NCBI GenBank assembly: GCA_033782935.1
Contig: JAWQEG010000369.1
Coordinates: 1,741,501-1,805,500 of the forward strand
Reading direction: 5' to 3'
Origin: Petrolisthes cinctipes
Taxonomy: Eukaryota > Arthropoda > Malacostraca > Decapoda > Porcellanidae
DNA: 64,000 nucleotides
The notes beneath the pieces are model-generated. The model saw only the letters and a list, made by a program, of their open reading frames with translations, did not search any database and had not been told where the DNA came from. The translations under genes were made by a program, and so were the position numbers. This document shows positions 22,228-36,262 of this stretch, piece after piece; positions within the stretch are counted from its first letter, which is position 1, and each line of letters opens with the position of its first letter.

Positions 22228-23220
22228 GGAGTAGGCATGTACAGATACCTTCTGGGACCTCTAAATATCGAATTTTCGGGTGTTTTGGGACAGAATTTGA
22301 GATATCGATTTTTTGGCACCTAAAAGATCGATTTTTAGCATGTTTTTAGCCTATATTTTGAAAATATTCTAGCACTGTACAGATTGCTTCTGGGACCCCA
22401 AAATATTGAATTTTCGGGTGTTTTGAGCCTGAATTTGAGATATAAACGGGTACAGAAGATACATGCACATATTGACTTTGGGCACCAAAAATATCGATTT
22501 TCAGCATGTTTTGGGCCTGAATTTTGAAAATACTCTAACACGGAGTAGGCATGTACAGATCGCTTCTGGGACCACAAAATATCGAATTTTCGGGTGTTTA
22601 GGGTCAGAATTTGAGATATAAATGGGTACAGAAGATGCATGCACATATCGACTTTTGGGCACCTAAAAGATCGATTTTCAGTATGTTTTTGGCCTGTATT
22701 TAGAAAATACTCTAACACGGAGTAGGCATGTACAGATACCTTCTGGGACCTCTAAATATCGAATTTTCGGGTGTTTTGGGACTGAATTTGAGATATCGAT
22801 TTTTTGGCACCTAAAATGTCGATTTTTAGCATGTTTTTAGCCTATATTTTGAAAATATTCTAGCACTGTGTAGGCATGTACAGATTGCTTCTGGGACCCC
22901 AAAATATTGAATTTTCGGGTGTTTTGAGCCTGAATTTGAGATATAAACGGGTACAGAAGATACATGCACATATTGACTTTGGGCATCTAAAATATTGATT
23001 TTCAGCATGTTTTGGGCCTGTATTTTGAAAATACTCTAACACTGAGTAGGCATGTACAGATTGCTTCTGGGACCCCAAAATATTGAATTTTCGGGTGTTT
23101 TGAGCCTGAATTTGAGATATAAACGGGTACAGAAGATGCATGCACATATCGACTTTTGTGCACCTAAAAGATCGATTTTCAGTATGTTTTTAGCCTATAT
23201 TTTGAAAATATTCTAGCACT

Positions 23221-25320
23221 GTACAGATTGCTTCTGGGACCCCAAAATATTGAATTTTCGGGTGTTTTGAGCCTGAATTTGAGATATAAACGGGTACAGA
23301 AGATACATGCACATATTGACTTTGGGCACCAAAAATATCGATTTTCAGCATGTTTTGGGCCTGAATTTTGAAAATACTCTAACACGGAGTAGGCATGTAC
23401 AGATCGCTTCTGGGACCCCAAAATATCGAATTTTCGGGTGTTTAGGGCCAGAATTTGAGATATAAACGGGTACAGAAGATGCATGTACATATCGACTTTT
23501 GGGCACCTAAAAGATCGATTTTCAGTAAGTTCTTGGCCTGTATTTTGAAAATACTCTAACACGGAGTAGGCATGTACAGATACCTTCTGGGACCTCTAAA
23601 TATAGAATTTTCGGGTGTTTTGGGACTGAATTTGAGATATCGATTTTTTGGCACCTAAAATGTCGATTTTTAGCATGTTTTTAGCCTATATTTTGAAAAT
23701 ATTCTAGCACTGTGTAGACATGTACAGATTGCTTCTGGGACCCCAAAATATTGAATTTTCGGGTGTTTTGAGCCTGAATTTGAGATATAAACGGGTACAG
23801 AAGATACATGCACATATTGACTTTGGGCATCTAAAATATCGATTTTCAGCATGTTTTGGGCTTGTATTTTGAAAATACTCTAACACTGAGTAGGCATGTA
23901 CAGATTGCTTCTGGGACCCCAAAATATTGAATTTTCGGGTGTTTTGAGCCTGAATTTGAGATATAAACGGGTACTGAAGATGCATGCACATATCGACTTT
24001 TGTGCACCTAAAAGATCGATTTTCAGTATGTTTTGAGCATGTATTTTGAAAATACTCTAACACGGAGTAGGCATGTACAGATCGCTTCTGGGACCCCTAA
24101 ATATCGAATTTTCGGGTGTTTTGGGACTGAATTTGAGATATCGACTTTTTGGCACCTAAAAGATCGATTTTTAGCATGTTTTTAGCCTATATTTTGAAAA
24201 TATTCTAGCACTGTACAGATTGCTTCTGGGACCCCAAAATATTGAATTTTCGGGTGTTTTGAGCCTGAATTTGAGATATAAACGGGTACAGAAGATACAT
24301 GCACATATTGACTTTGGGCACCAAAAATATCGATTTTCAGCATGTTTTGGGCCTGAATTTTGAAAATACTCTAACACGGAGTAGGCATGTACAGATCGCT
24401 TCTGGGACCCCAAAATATCGAATTTTCGGGTGTTTAGGGCCAGAATTTGAGATATAAACGGGTACAGAAGATGCATGCACATATCGACTTTTGGGCACCT
24501 AAAAGATCGATTTTCAGTATGTTTTTGGCCTGTATTTTGAAAATACTCTAACACGGAGTAGGCATGTACAGATACCTTCTGGGGCCTCTAAATATCGAAT
24601 TTTCGGGTGTTTTGGGACTGAATTTGAGATATCGATTTTTTGGCACCTAAAATGTCGATTTTTAGCATGTTTTTAGCCTATATTTTGAAAATATTCTAGC
24701 ACTGTGTAGGCATGTACAGATTGCTTCTGGGACCCCAAAATATTGAATTTTCGGGTGTTTTGAGCCTGAATTTGAAATATAAACGGGTACAGAAGATACA
24801 TGCACATATTGACTTTGGGCATCTAAAATATCGATTTTCAGCATGTTTTGGGCCTGTATTTTGAAAATACTCTAACACTGAGTAGGCATGTACAGATTGC
24901 TTCTGGGACCCCAAAATATTGAATTTTCGGGTGTTTTGAGCCTGAATTTGAGATATAAACGGGTACTGAAGATGCATGCACATATCGACTTTTGTGCACC
25001 TAAAAGATCGATTTTCAGTATGTTTTGAGCATGTATTTTGAAAATACTCTAACACGGAGTAGGCATGTACAGATCGCTTCTGGGACCCCTAAATATCGAA
25101 TTTTCGGGTGTTTTGGTACTGAATTTGAGATATCGACTTTTTGGCACCTAAAAGATCGATTTTTAGCATGTTTTTAGCCTATATTTTGAAAATATTCTAG
25201 CACTGAGTAGGCATGTACAGATTGCTTCTGGGACCCCAAAATATTGAATTTTCGGGTGTTTTGAGCCTGAATTTGAGATATAAACGGGTACAGAAGATAC
25301 ATGCACATATTGACTTTGGG
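23221..25320 (-). repeat. Duplicated block (offset 3,880 bp), copy 2, without the LTR
   Basis: Carries the same private markers as copy 1. At the site corresponding to the insertion (near 24826) it has the intact GGGCATCTAAAATATCG, i.e. the empty site. Edges are approximate. Confidence 0.8.
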
Positions 25321-25555
25321 CACCAAAAATATCGATTTTCAGCATGTTTTGGGCCTGAATTTTGAAAATACTCTAACACGGAGTAGGCATGTACAGATCG
25401 CTTCAGGGACCTCAAAATATCGAATTTTCGGGTGTTTAGGGCCAGAATTTGAGATATAAAGGGTACTGAAGGTGCATGCACATATCGACTATTGGGCACC
25501 TAAAAGATCGATTTTCAGTATGTTTTTGGCCTGTATTTTGAAAATACTCTAACAC

Positions 25556-26883
25556 GGAGTAGGCATGTACAGATCCCTTCTGGGACCTCTAAATATCGAA
25601 TTTTCGGGTGTTTTGGGACTGAATTTAAGATATCGATTTTTTGGCACCTAAAATGTCGATTTTTAGCATGTTTTTAGCATATATTTTGAAAATATTCTAG
25701 CACTGTGTAGGCATGTACAGATTGCTTCTGGGACCCCAAAATATTGAATTTTCGGGTGTTTTGAGCCTGAATTTGAGATATAAACGGGTACAGAAGATAC
25801 ATGCACATATTGACTTTGGGCATCTAAAATATCGATTTTCAGTATGTTTTGAGCATGTATTTTGAAAATACTCTAACACGGAGTAGGCATGTACAGATCG
25901 CTTCTGGGACCCCTAAATATCGAATTTTCGGGTGTTTTGGGACTGAATTTGAGATATCGACTTTTGGGCACCTAAAAGATCGATTTTTAGCATGTTTTTA
26001 GCCTATATTTTGAAAATATTCTAGCACTGAGTAGGCATGTACAGATTGCTTCTGGGACCCCAAAATATTGAATTTTCGGATGTTTTGAGCCTGAATTTAA
26101 GATATATAAACGGGTACAGAAGATACATGCACATATTGACTTTGGGCACCAAAAATATCGATTTTCAGCATGTTTTGGGCCTGAATTTTGAAAATACTCT
26201 AACACGGAGTAGGCATGTACAGATCGCTTCTGGGACCCCAAAATATCGAATTTTCGGGTGCTTAGGGTCAGAATTTGAGATATAAACGGGTACAGAAGAT
26301 GCATGCACATATCGACTTTTGGGCACCTAAAAGATTGATTTTCAGTATGTTTTTGGCCTGTATTTTGAAAATACTCTAACACGGAGTAGGCATGTACAGA
26401 TACCTTCTGGGACCTCTAAAAATCGAATTTTCGGGTGTTTTGGGACTGAATTTGAGATATCGATTTTTTGGCACCTAAAATGTCGATTTTTAGCATGTTT
26501 TTAGCCTATATTTTGAAAATAATCTAGCACTGTGTAGGCATGTACAGATTGCTTCTGGGACCCCAAAATATTGAATTTTCGGGTGTTTTGAGCCTGAATT
26601 TGAGATATAAACGGGTACAGAAGATACATGCACATATTGACTTTGGGCATCTAAAATATCGATTTTCAGCATGTTTTGGGCCTGTATTTTGAAAATACTC
26701 TAACACTGAGTAGGCATGTACAGATTGCTTCTGGGACCCCAAAATATTGAATTTTCGGGTGTTTTGAGCCTGAATTTGAGATATAAACGGGTACTGAAGA
26801 TGCATGCACATATCGACTTTTGTGCACCTAAAAGATCGATTTTCAGTATGTTTTGAGCATGTATTTTGAAAATACTCTAACAC
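25556..26883 (-). repeat. 1,328-bp three-unit block, copy 1
   Basis: Three units of 324 (chimeric A/B dimer), 503 and 501 bp. Block markers are GAATTTAAGATATCG (near 25622), TTTAAGATATATAAACGG (near 26097), GTGCTTAGGGTCAG (near 26259), CTCTAAAAATCG (near 26413) and GAAAATAATCTAGC (near 26515). Confidence 0.83.
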
Positions 26884-27384
26884 GGAGTAGGCATGTACAG
26901 ATCGCTTCTGGGACCCCTAAATATCGAATTTTCGGGTGTTTTGGGACTGAATTTGAGATATCGACTTTTTGGCACCTAAAAGATCGATTTTTAGCATGTT
27001 TTTAGCCTATATTTTGAAAATATTCTAGCACTGAGTAGGCATGTACAGATTGCTTCTGGGACCCCAAAATATTGAATTTTCGGGTGTTTTGAGCCTGAAT
27101 TTGAGATATAAACGGGTACAGAAGATACATGCACATATTGACTTTGGGCACCAAAAATATCGATTTTCAGTATGTTTTGGGCCTGAATTTTGAAAATACT
27201 CTAACACGGAGTAGGCATGTACAGATCGCTTCTGGGACCCCAAAATATCGAATTTTCGGGTGTTTAGGGCCAGAATTTGAGATATAAACGGGTACAGAAG
27301 ATGCATGCACATATCGACTTTTGTGCACCTAAAAGATCGATTTTCAGTATGTTTTTGGCCTGTATTTTGAAAATACTCTAACAC

Positions 27385-27996
27385 GGAGTAGGCATGTACA
27401 GATACCTTCTGGGACCTCTAAATATCAAATTTTCGGGTGTTTTGGGACAGAATTTGAGATATCGATTTTTTGGCACCTAAAACATCGATTTTTAGCATGT
27501 TTTTAGCCTATATTTTGAAAATATTCTAGCACTGTACAGATTGCTTCTGGGACCCCAAAATATTGAATTTTCGGGTGTTTTGAGCCTGAATTTGAGATAT
27601 AAACGGGTACAGAAGATACATGCACATATTGACTTTGGGCACCAAAAATATCGATTTTCAGCATGTTTTGGGCCTGAATTTTGAAAATACTCTAACACGG
27701 AGTAGGCATGTACAGATCGCTTCTGGGACCCCAAAATATCGAATTTTCGGGTGTTTAGGGTCAGAATTTGAGATATAAATGGGTACAGAAGATGCATGCA
27801 CATATCGACTTTTGGGCACCTAAAAGATCGATTTCAGTATGTTTTTGGCCTGTATTTTGAAAATACTCTAACACGGAGTAGGCATGTACAGATACCTTCT
27901 GGGACCTCTAAATATCGAATTTTCGGGTGTTTTGGGACTGAATTTGAGATATCGATTTTTTGGCACCTAAAAGATCGATTTTTAGCATGTTTTTAG
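27385..27996 (-). repeat. Local duplicate marked by a 1-base loss, copy 1
   Basis: Contains GATCGATTTCAGTATG (near 27827; one T short) and CTAAATATCAAATTTTC (near 27419). The same pair recurs 2,811 bp downstream. Block edges are approximate. Confidence 0.7.
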
Positions 27997-28867
27997 CCTA
28001 TATTTTGAAAATATTCTAGCACTGAGTAGGCATGTACAGATTGCTTCTGGGACCCCAAAATATTGAATTTTCGGGTGTTTTGAGCCTGAATTTGAGATAT
28101 AAACGGGTACAGAAGATACATGCACATATTGACTTTGGGCACCAAAAATATCGATTTTCAGTATGTTTTGGGCCTGAATTTTGAAAATACTCTAACACGG
28201 AGTAGGCATGTACAGATCGCTTCTGGGACCCAAAAATATCGAATTTTCGGGTGTTTAGGGCCAGAATTTGAGATATAAACGGGTACAGAAGATGCATGCA
28301 CATATCGACTTTTGTGCACCTAAAAGATCGATTTTCAGTATGTTTTTTGGCCTGTATTTTGAAAATACTCTAACACGGAGTAGGCATGGACAGATACCTT
28401 CTGGGACCTCTAAATATCAAATTTTCGGGTGTTTTGGGACAGAATTTGAGATATCGATTTTTTGGCACCTAAAACATCGATTTTTAGCATGTTTTTAGCC
28501 TATATTTTGAAAATATTCTAGCACTGTACAGATTGCTTCTGGGACCCCAAAATATTGAATTTTCGGGTGTTTTGAGCCTGAATTTGAGATATAAACGGGT
28601 ACAGAAGATACATGCACATATTGACTTTGGGCACCAAAAATATCGATTTTCAGCATGTTTTGGGCCTGAATTTTGAAAATACTCTAACACGGAGTAGGCA
28701 TGTACAGATCGCTTCTGGGACCTCAAAATATCGAATTTTCGGGTGTTTAGGGCCAGAATTTGAGATATAAACGGGTACTGAAGGTGCATGCACATATCGA
28801 CTTTTGGGCACCTAAAAGATCGATTTTCAGTATGTTTTTGGCCTGTATTTTGAAAATACTCTAACAC

Positions 28868-30195
28868 GGAGTAGGCATGTACAGATCCCTTCTGGGACCT
28901 CTAAATATCGAATTTTCGGGTGTTTTGGGACTGAATTTAAGATATCGATTTTTTGGCACCTAAAATGTCGATTTTTAGCATGTTTTTAGCATATATTTTG
29001 AAAATATTCTAGCACTGTGTAGGCATGTACAGATTGCTTCTGGGACCCCAAAATATTGAATTTTCGGGTGTTTTGAGCCTGAATTTGAGATATAAACGGG
29101 TACAGAAGATACATGTACATATTGATTTTGGGCATCTAAAATATCGATTTTCAGTATGTTTTGAGCATGTATTTTGAAAATACTCTAACACGGAGTAGGC
29201 ATGTACAGATCGCTTCTGGGACCCCTAAATATCGAATTTTCTGGTGTTTTGGGAATGAATTTGAGATATCGACTTTTGGGCACCTAAAAGATCGATTTTT
29301 AGCATGTTTTTAGCCTATATTTTGAAAATATTCTAGCACTGAGTAGGCATGTACAGATTGCTTCTGGGACCCCAAAATATTGAATTTTCGGGTGTTTTGA
29401 GCCTGAATTTAAGATATATAAACGGGTACAGAAGATACATGCACATATTGACTTTGGGCATCTAAAATATCGATTTTCAGCATGTTTTGGGCCTGAATTT
29501 TGAAAATACTCTAACACGGAGTAGGCATGTACAGATCGCTTCTGGGACCCCAAAATATCGAATTTTCGGGTGCTTAGGGTCAGAATTTGAGATATAAACG
29601 GGTACAGAAGATGCATGCACATATCGACTTTTGGGCACCTAAAAGATTGATTTTCAGTATGTTTTTGGCCTGTATTTTGAAAATACTCTAACACGGAGTA
29701 GGCATGTACAGATACCTTCTGGGACCTCTAGAAATCGAATTTTCGGGTGTTTTGGGACTGAATTTGAGATATCGATTTTTTGGCACCTAAAATGTCGATT
29801 TTTAGCATGTTTTTAGCCTATATTTTGAAAATAATCTAGCACTGTGTAGGCATGTACAGATTGCTTCTGGGACCCCAAAATATTGAATTTTCGGGTGTTT
29901 TGAGCCTGAATTTGAGATATAAACGGGTACAGAAGATACATGCACATATTGACTTTGGGCATCTAAAATATCGATTTTCAGCATGTTTTGGGCCTGTATT
30001 TTGAAAATACTCTAACACTGAGTAGGCATGTACAGATTGCTTCTGGGACCCCAAAATATTGAATTTTCGGGTGTTTTGAGCCTGAATTTGAGATATAAAC
30101 GGGTACTGAAGATGCATGCACATATCGACTTTTGTGCACCTAAAAGATCGATTTTCAGTATGTTTTTGGCCTGTATTTTGAAAATACTCTAACAC
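28868..30195 (-). repeat. 1,328-bp three-unit block, copy 2
   Basis: Lies 3,312 bp after copy 1 with all five block markers; CTCTAGAAATCG (near 29726) replaces CTCTAAAAATCG. Its outer end has a different A class (GGCCAAAAACATACTG), so the recombination edge lies near 30160. Private ACATGTACATATTGAT is near 29111. Confidence 0.82.
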
Positions 30196-30807
30196 GGAGT
30201 AGGCATGTACAGATACCTTCTGGGACCTCTAAATATCAAATTTTCGGGTGTTTTGGGACAGAATTTGAGATATCGATTTTTTGGCACCTAAAACATCGAT
30301 TTTTAGCATGTTTTTAGCCTATATTTTGAAAATATTCTAGCACTGTACAGATTGCTTCTGGGACCCCAAAATATTGAATTTTCGGGTGTTTTGAGCCTGA
30401 ATTTGAGATATAAACGGGTACAGAAGATACATGCACATATTGACTTTGGGCACCAAAAATATCGATTTTCAGCATGTTTTGGGCCTGAATTTTGAAAATA
30501 CTCTAACACGGAGTAGGCATGTACAGATCGCTTCTGGGACCCCAAAATATCGAATTTTCGGGTGTTTAGGGTCAGAATTTGAGATATAAATGGGTACAGA
30601 AGATGCATGCACATATCGACTTTTGGGCACCTAAAAGATCGATTTCAGTATGTTTTTGGCCTGTATTTTGAAAATACTCTAACACGGAGTAGGCATGTAC
30701 AGATACCTTCTGGGACCTCTAAATATCGAATTTTCGGGTGTTTTGGGACTGAATTTGAGATATCGATTTTTTGGCACCTAAAATGTCGATTTTTAGCATG
30801 TTTTTAG
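30196..30807 (-). repeat. Local duplicate marked by a 1-base loss, copy 2
   Basis: Carries GATCGATTTCAGTATG (near 30638) and CTAAATATCAAATTTTC (near 30230), 2,811 bp after the first copy. The CATCG form at the C monomer (AAAACATCG) is also shared. Confidence 0.7.
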
Positions 30808-31186
30808 CCTATATTTTGAAAATATTCTAGCACTGTGTAGGCATGTACAGATTGCTTCTGGGACCCCAAAATATTGAATTTTCGGGTGTTTTGAGCCTGA
30901 ATTTGAGATATAAACGGGTACAGAAGATACATGCACATATTGACTTTGGGCATCTAAAATATCGATTTTCAGCATGTTTTGGGCCTGTATTTTGAAAATA
31001 CTCTAACACTGAGTAGGCATGTACAGATTGCTTCTGGGACCCCAAAATATTGAATTTTCGGGTGTTTTGAGCCTGAATTTGAGATATAAACGGGTACAGA
31101 AGATGCATGCACATATCGACTTTTGGGCACCTAAAAGATCGATTATCAATATGTTTTTGGCCTGTATTTTGAAAATACTCTAACAC

Positions 31187-32514
31187 GGAGTAGGCATGTA
31201 CAGATCCCTTCTGGGACCTCTAAATATCGAATTTTCGGGTGTTTTGGGACTGAATTTAAGATATCAATTTTTTGGCACCTAAAATGTCGATTTTTAGCAT
31301 GTTTTTAGCATATATTTTGAAAATATTCTAGCACTGTGTAGGCATGTACAGATTGCTTCTGGGACCCCAAAATATTGAATTTTCGGGTGTTTTGAGCCTG
31401 AATTTGGGATATAAACGGGTACAGAAGATGCATGCACATATTGACTTTGGGCATCTAAAATATCGATTTTCAGTATGTTTTGAGCATGTATTTTGAAAAT
31501 ACTCTAACACGGAGTAGGCATGTACAGATCGCTTCTGGGACCCCTAAATATCGAATTTTCGGGTGTTTTTGGACTGAATTTGAGATATCGACTTTTGGGC
31601 ACCTAAAAGATCGGTTTTTAGCATGTTTTTAGCCTATATTTTGAAAATATTCTAGCACTGAGTAGGCATGTACAGATTGCTTCTGGGACCCCAAAATATT
31701 GAATTTTCGGGTGTTTTGAGCCTGAATTTAAGATATATAAACGGGTACAGAAGATACATGCACATATTGACTTTGGGCACCAAAAATATCGATTTTCAGC
31801 ATGTTTTGGGCCTGAATTTTGAAAATACTCTAACACGGAGTAGGCATGTACAGATCGCTTCTGGGACCCCAAAATATCGAATTTTCGGGTGCTTAGGGTC
31901 AGAATTTGAGATATAAACGGGTACAGAAGATGCATGCACATATCGACTTTTGGGCACCTAAAAGATTGATTTTCAGTATGTTTTTGGCCTGTATTTTGAA
32001 AATACTCTAACACGGAGTAGGCATGTACAGATACCTTCTGGGACCTCTAAAAATCGAATTTTCGGGTGTTTTGGGACTGAATTTGAGATATCGATTTTTT
32101 GGCACCTAAAATGTCGATTTTTAGCATGTTTTTAGCCTATATTTTGAAAATAATCTAGCACTGTGTAGGCATGTACAGATTGCTTCTGGGACCCCAAAAT
32201 ATTGAATTTTCGGGTGTTTTGAGCCTGAATTTGAGATATAAACGGGTACAGAAGATACATGCACATATTGACTTTGGGCATCTAAAATATCGATTTTCAG
32301 CATGTTTTGGGCCTGTATTTTGAAAATACTCTAACACTGAGTAGGCATGTACAGATTGCTTCTGGGACCCCAAAATATTGAATTTTCGGGTGTTTTGAGC
32401 CTGAATTTGAGATATAAACGGGTACTGAAGATGCATGCACATATCGACTTTTGTGCACCTAAAAGATCGATTTTCAGTATGTTTTGAGCATGTATTTTGA
32501 AAATACTCTAACAC
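31187..32514 (-). repeat. 1,328-bp three-unit block, copy 3
   Basis: Lies 2,319 bp after copy 2 with the same markers, including GAAAATAATCTAGC near 32147. Private changes are GATATCAATTTTTTGG near 31261 and GATCGGTTTTTAGC near 31611. Confidence 0.82.
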
Positions 32515-35129
32515 GGAGTAGGCATGTACAGATCGCTTCTGGGACCCCTAAATATCGAATTTTCGGGTGTTTTGGGACTGAATTTGAGATATCGACTTTT
32601 TGGCACCTAAAAGATCGATTTTTAGCATGTTTTTAGCCCATATTTTGAAAATATTCTAGCACTGAGTAGGCATGTACAGATTGCTTCTGGGACCCCAAAA
32701 TATTGAATTTTCGGGTGTTTTGAGCCTGAATTTGAGATATAAACGGGTACAGAAGATACATGCACATATTGACTTTGGGCATCTAAAATATCGATTTTCA
32801 GCATGTTTTGGGCCTGTATTTTGAAAATACTCTAACACTGAGTAGGCATGTACAGATTGCTTCTGGGACACCAAAATATTGAATTTTCGGGTGTTTTGAG
32901 CCTGAATTTGAGATATAAACGGGTACTGAAGATGCATGCACATATCGACTTTTGTGCACCTAAAAGATCGATTTTCAGTATGTTTTGAGCATGTATTTTG
33001 AAAATACTCTAACACGGAGTAGGCATGTACAGATCGCTTCTGGGACCCCTAAATATCGAATTTTCGGGTGTTTTGGGACTGAATTTGAGATATCGACTTT
33101 TTGGCACCTAAAAGATCGATTTTTAGCATGTTTTTAGCCTATATTTTGAAAATATTCTAGCACTGAGTAGGCATGTACAGATTGCTTCTGGGACCCCAAA
33201 ATATTGAATTTTCGGGTGTTTTGAGCCTGAATTTGAGATATAAACGGGTACAGAAGATACATGCACATATTGACTTTGGGCACCAAAAATATCGATTTTC
33301 AGTATGTTTTGGGCCTGTATTTTGAAAATACTCTAACACGGAGTAGGCATGTACAGATCGCTTCTGGGACTCCAAAATATCGAATTTTCGGGTGTTTAGG
33401 GCCAGAATTTGAGATATAAACGGGTACAGAAGATGCATGCACATATCGACTTTTGTGCACCTAAAAGATCGATTTTCAGTATGTTTTTGGCCTGTATTTT
33501 GAAAATACTCTAACACGGAGTAGGCATGTACAGATACCTTCTGGGACCTCTAAATATCGAATTTTCGGGTGTTTTGGGACAGAATTTGAGATATCGATTT
33601 TTTGGCACCTAAAACATCGATTTTTAGCATGTTTTTAGCCTATATTTTGAAAATATTCTAGCACTGTACAGATTGCTTCTGGGACCCCAAAATATTGAAT
33701 TTTCGGGTGTTTTGAGCCTGAATTTGAGATATAAACGGGTACAGAAGATGCATGCACATATCGACTTTTGTGCACCTAAAAGATCGATTTTCAGTATGTT
33801 TTTAGCCTATATTTTGAAAATATTCTAGCACTGTACAGATTGCTTCTGGGACCCCAAAATATTGAATTTTCGGGTGTTTTGAGCCTGAATTTGAGATATA
33901 AACGGGTACAGAAGATACATGCACATATTGACTTTGGGCACCAAAAATATCGATTTTTAGCATGTTTTGGGCCTGAATTTTGAAAATACTCTAACACGGA
34001 GTAGGCATGTACAGATCGCTTCTGGGACCCCAAAATATCGAATTTTCGGGTGTTTAGGGCCAGAATTTGAGATATAAACGGGTACAGAAGATGCATGCAC
34101 ATATCGACTTTTGGGCACCTAAAAGATCGATTTTCAGTATGTTTTTGTCCTGTATTTTGAAAATACTCTAACACGGAGTAAGCATGTACAGATACCTTCT
34201 GGGACCTCTAAATATCGAATTTTCGGGTGTTTTGGGACTGAATTTGAGATATCGATTTTTTGGCACCTAAAATGTCGATTTCTAGCATGTTTTTAGCCTA
34301 TATTTTGAAAATATTCTAGCACTGGGTAGGCATGTACAGATTGCTTCTGGGACCCCAAAATATTGATTTTTCGGGTGTTTTGAGCCTGAATTTGAGATAT
34401 AAACGGGTACAGAAGATACATGCACATATTGACTTTGGGCACCAAAAATATCGATTTTCAGCATGTTTTGGGCCTGAATTTTGAAAATACTCTAACACGG
34501 AGTATGCATGAACAGATCGCTTCTGGGACCCCAAAATATCGAATTTTCGGGTGTTTAGGGCCAGAATTTGAGATATAAACGGGTACAGAAGATGCATGCA
34601 CATATCGACTTTAGGGCACCTAAAAGATCGATTTTCAGTATGTTTTTGGCCTGTATTTTGAAAATACTCTATCACGGAGTAGGCATGTACAGATACCTTC
34701 TGGGACCTCTAAATATCGAATTTTCGGGTGTTTTGGGACTGAATTTGAGATATCGATTTTTTGGCACCTAAAATGTCGATTTTTAGCATGTTTTTAGCCT
34801 ATATTTTGAAAATATTCTAGCACTGTGTAGGCATGTACAGATTGCTTCTGGGACCCCAAAATATTGAATTTTCGGGTGTTTTGAGCCTGAATTTGAGATA
34901 TAAACGGGTACAGAAGATACATGCACATATTGACTTTGGGCATCTAAAATATCGATTTTCAGCATGTTTTGGGCCTGTATTTTGAAAATACTCTAACACT
35001 GAGTAGGCATGTACAGATTGCTTCTGGGACCCCAAAATATTGAATTTTCGGGTGTTTTGAGCCTGTATTTGAGATATAAACGGGTACTGAAGATGCATGC
35101 ACATATCGACTTTTGTGCACCTAAAAGAT

Positions 35130-36262
35130 CGATTTTCAGTATGTTTTTAGCCTATATTTTGAAAATATTCTAGCACTGTACAGATTGCTTCTGGGACCCC
35201 AAAATATTGAATTTTCGGGTGTTTTGAGCCTGAATTTGAGATATAAACGGGTACAGAAGATACATGCACATATTGACTTTGGGCACCAAAAATATCGATT
35301 TTCAGCATGTTTTGGGCCTGAATTTTGAAAATACTCTAACACTGAGTAGGCATGTACAGATTGCTTCTGGGACCCCAAAATATCGAATTTTCGGGTGTTT
35401 TGGGACTGAATTTGAGATATCGACTTTTTGGCACCTAAAAGATCGATTTTTAGCATGTTTTTAGCCTATATTTTGAAAATATTCTAGCACTGTACAGATT
35501 GCTTCTGGGACCCCAAAATATTGAATTTTCGGGTGTTTTGAGCCTGAATTTGAGATATAAACGGGTACAGAAGATACATGCACATATTGACTTTGGACAC
35601 CAAAAATATCGATTTTCAGCATGTTGTGGGCCTGAATTTTGAAAATACTCTAACACGGAGTAGGCATGTACAGATCGCTTCTGGGACCCCAAAATATCGA
35701 ATTTTCGGGTGTTTTGAGCCAGAATTTGAGATATAAACGGGTACAGAAGATGCATGCACATATCGACTTTTGGGCACCTAAAAGATCGATTTTCAGTATG
35801 TTTTTGGCCTGTATTTTGAAAATACTCTAACACGGAGTAGGCATGAACAGATACCTTCTGGGACCTCTAAATATCGAATTTTCGGGTGTTTTGGGACTCA
35901 ATTTGAGATATCGATTTTTTGGCACCTAAAATGTCGATTTTTAGCATGTTTTTAGCCTATATTTTGAAAATATTCTAGCACTGTGTAGGCATGTACAGAT
36001 TGCTTCTGGGACCCCAAAATATTGATTTTTCGGGTGTTTTGAGCCTGAATTTGAGATATAAACGGGTACAGAAGATACATGCACATATTGACTTTGGGCA
36101 TCTAAAATATCGATTTTCAGCATGTTTTGGGCGTGTATTTTGAAAATACTCTAACACTGAGTAGGCATGTACAGATTGCTTCTGGGACCCCAAAATATTG
36201 AATTTTCGGGTGTTTTGAGCCTGAATTTGAGATATAAACGGGTACAGAAGATGCATGCACAT
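35130..36262 (-). repeat. Duplicated block (offset 5,157 bp), copy 1
   Basis: Markers are CATGTTGTGGGCC (near 35622), TTTTGAGCCAGAATTTG (near 35711) and ATATTGATTTTTCGGG (near 36020). All recur 5,157 bp downstream. Edges are approximate. Confidence 0.75.

Noticed and set aside
26037..26285. + strand open frames in the reverse arm as evidence of further orientation switches
   Set aside because: They are antisense frames of reverse-oriented monomers; the monomer landmarks stay on the - strand throughout.
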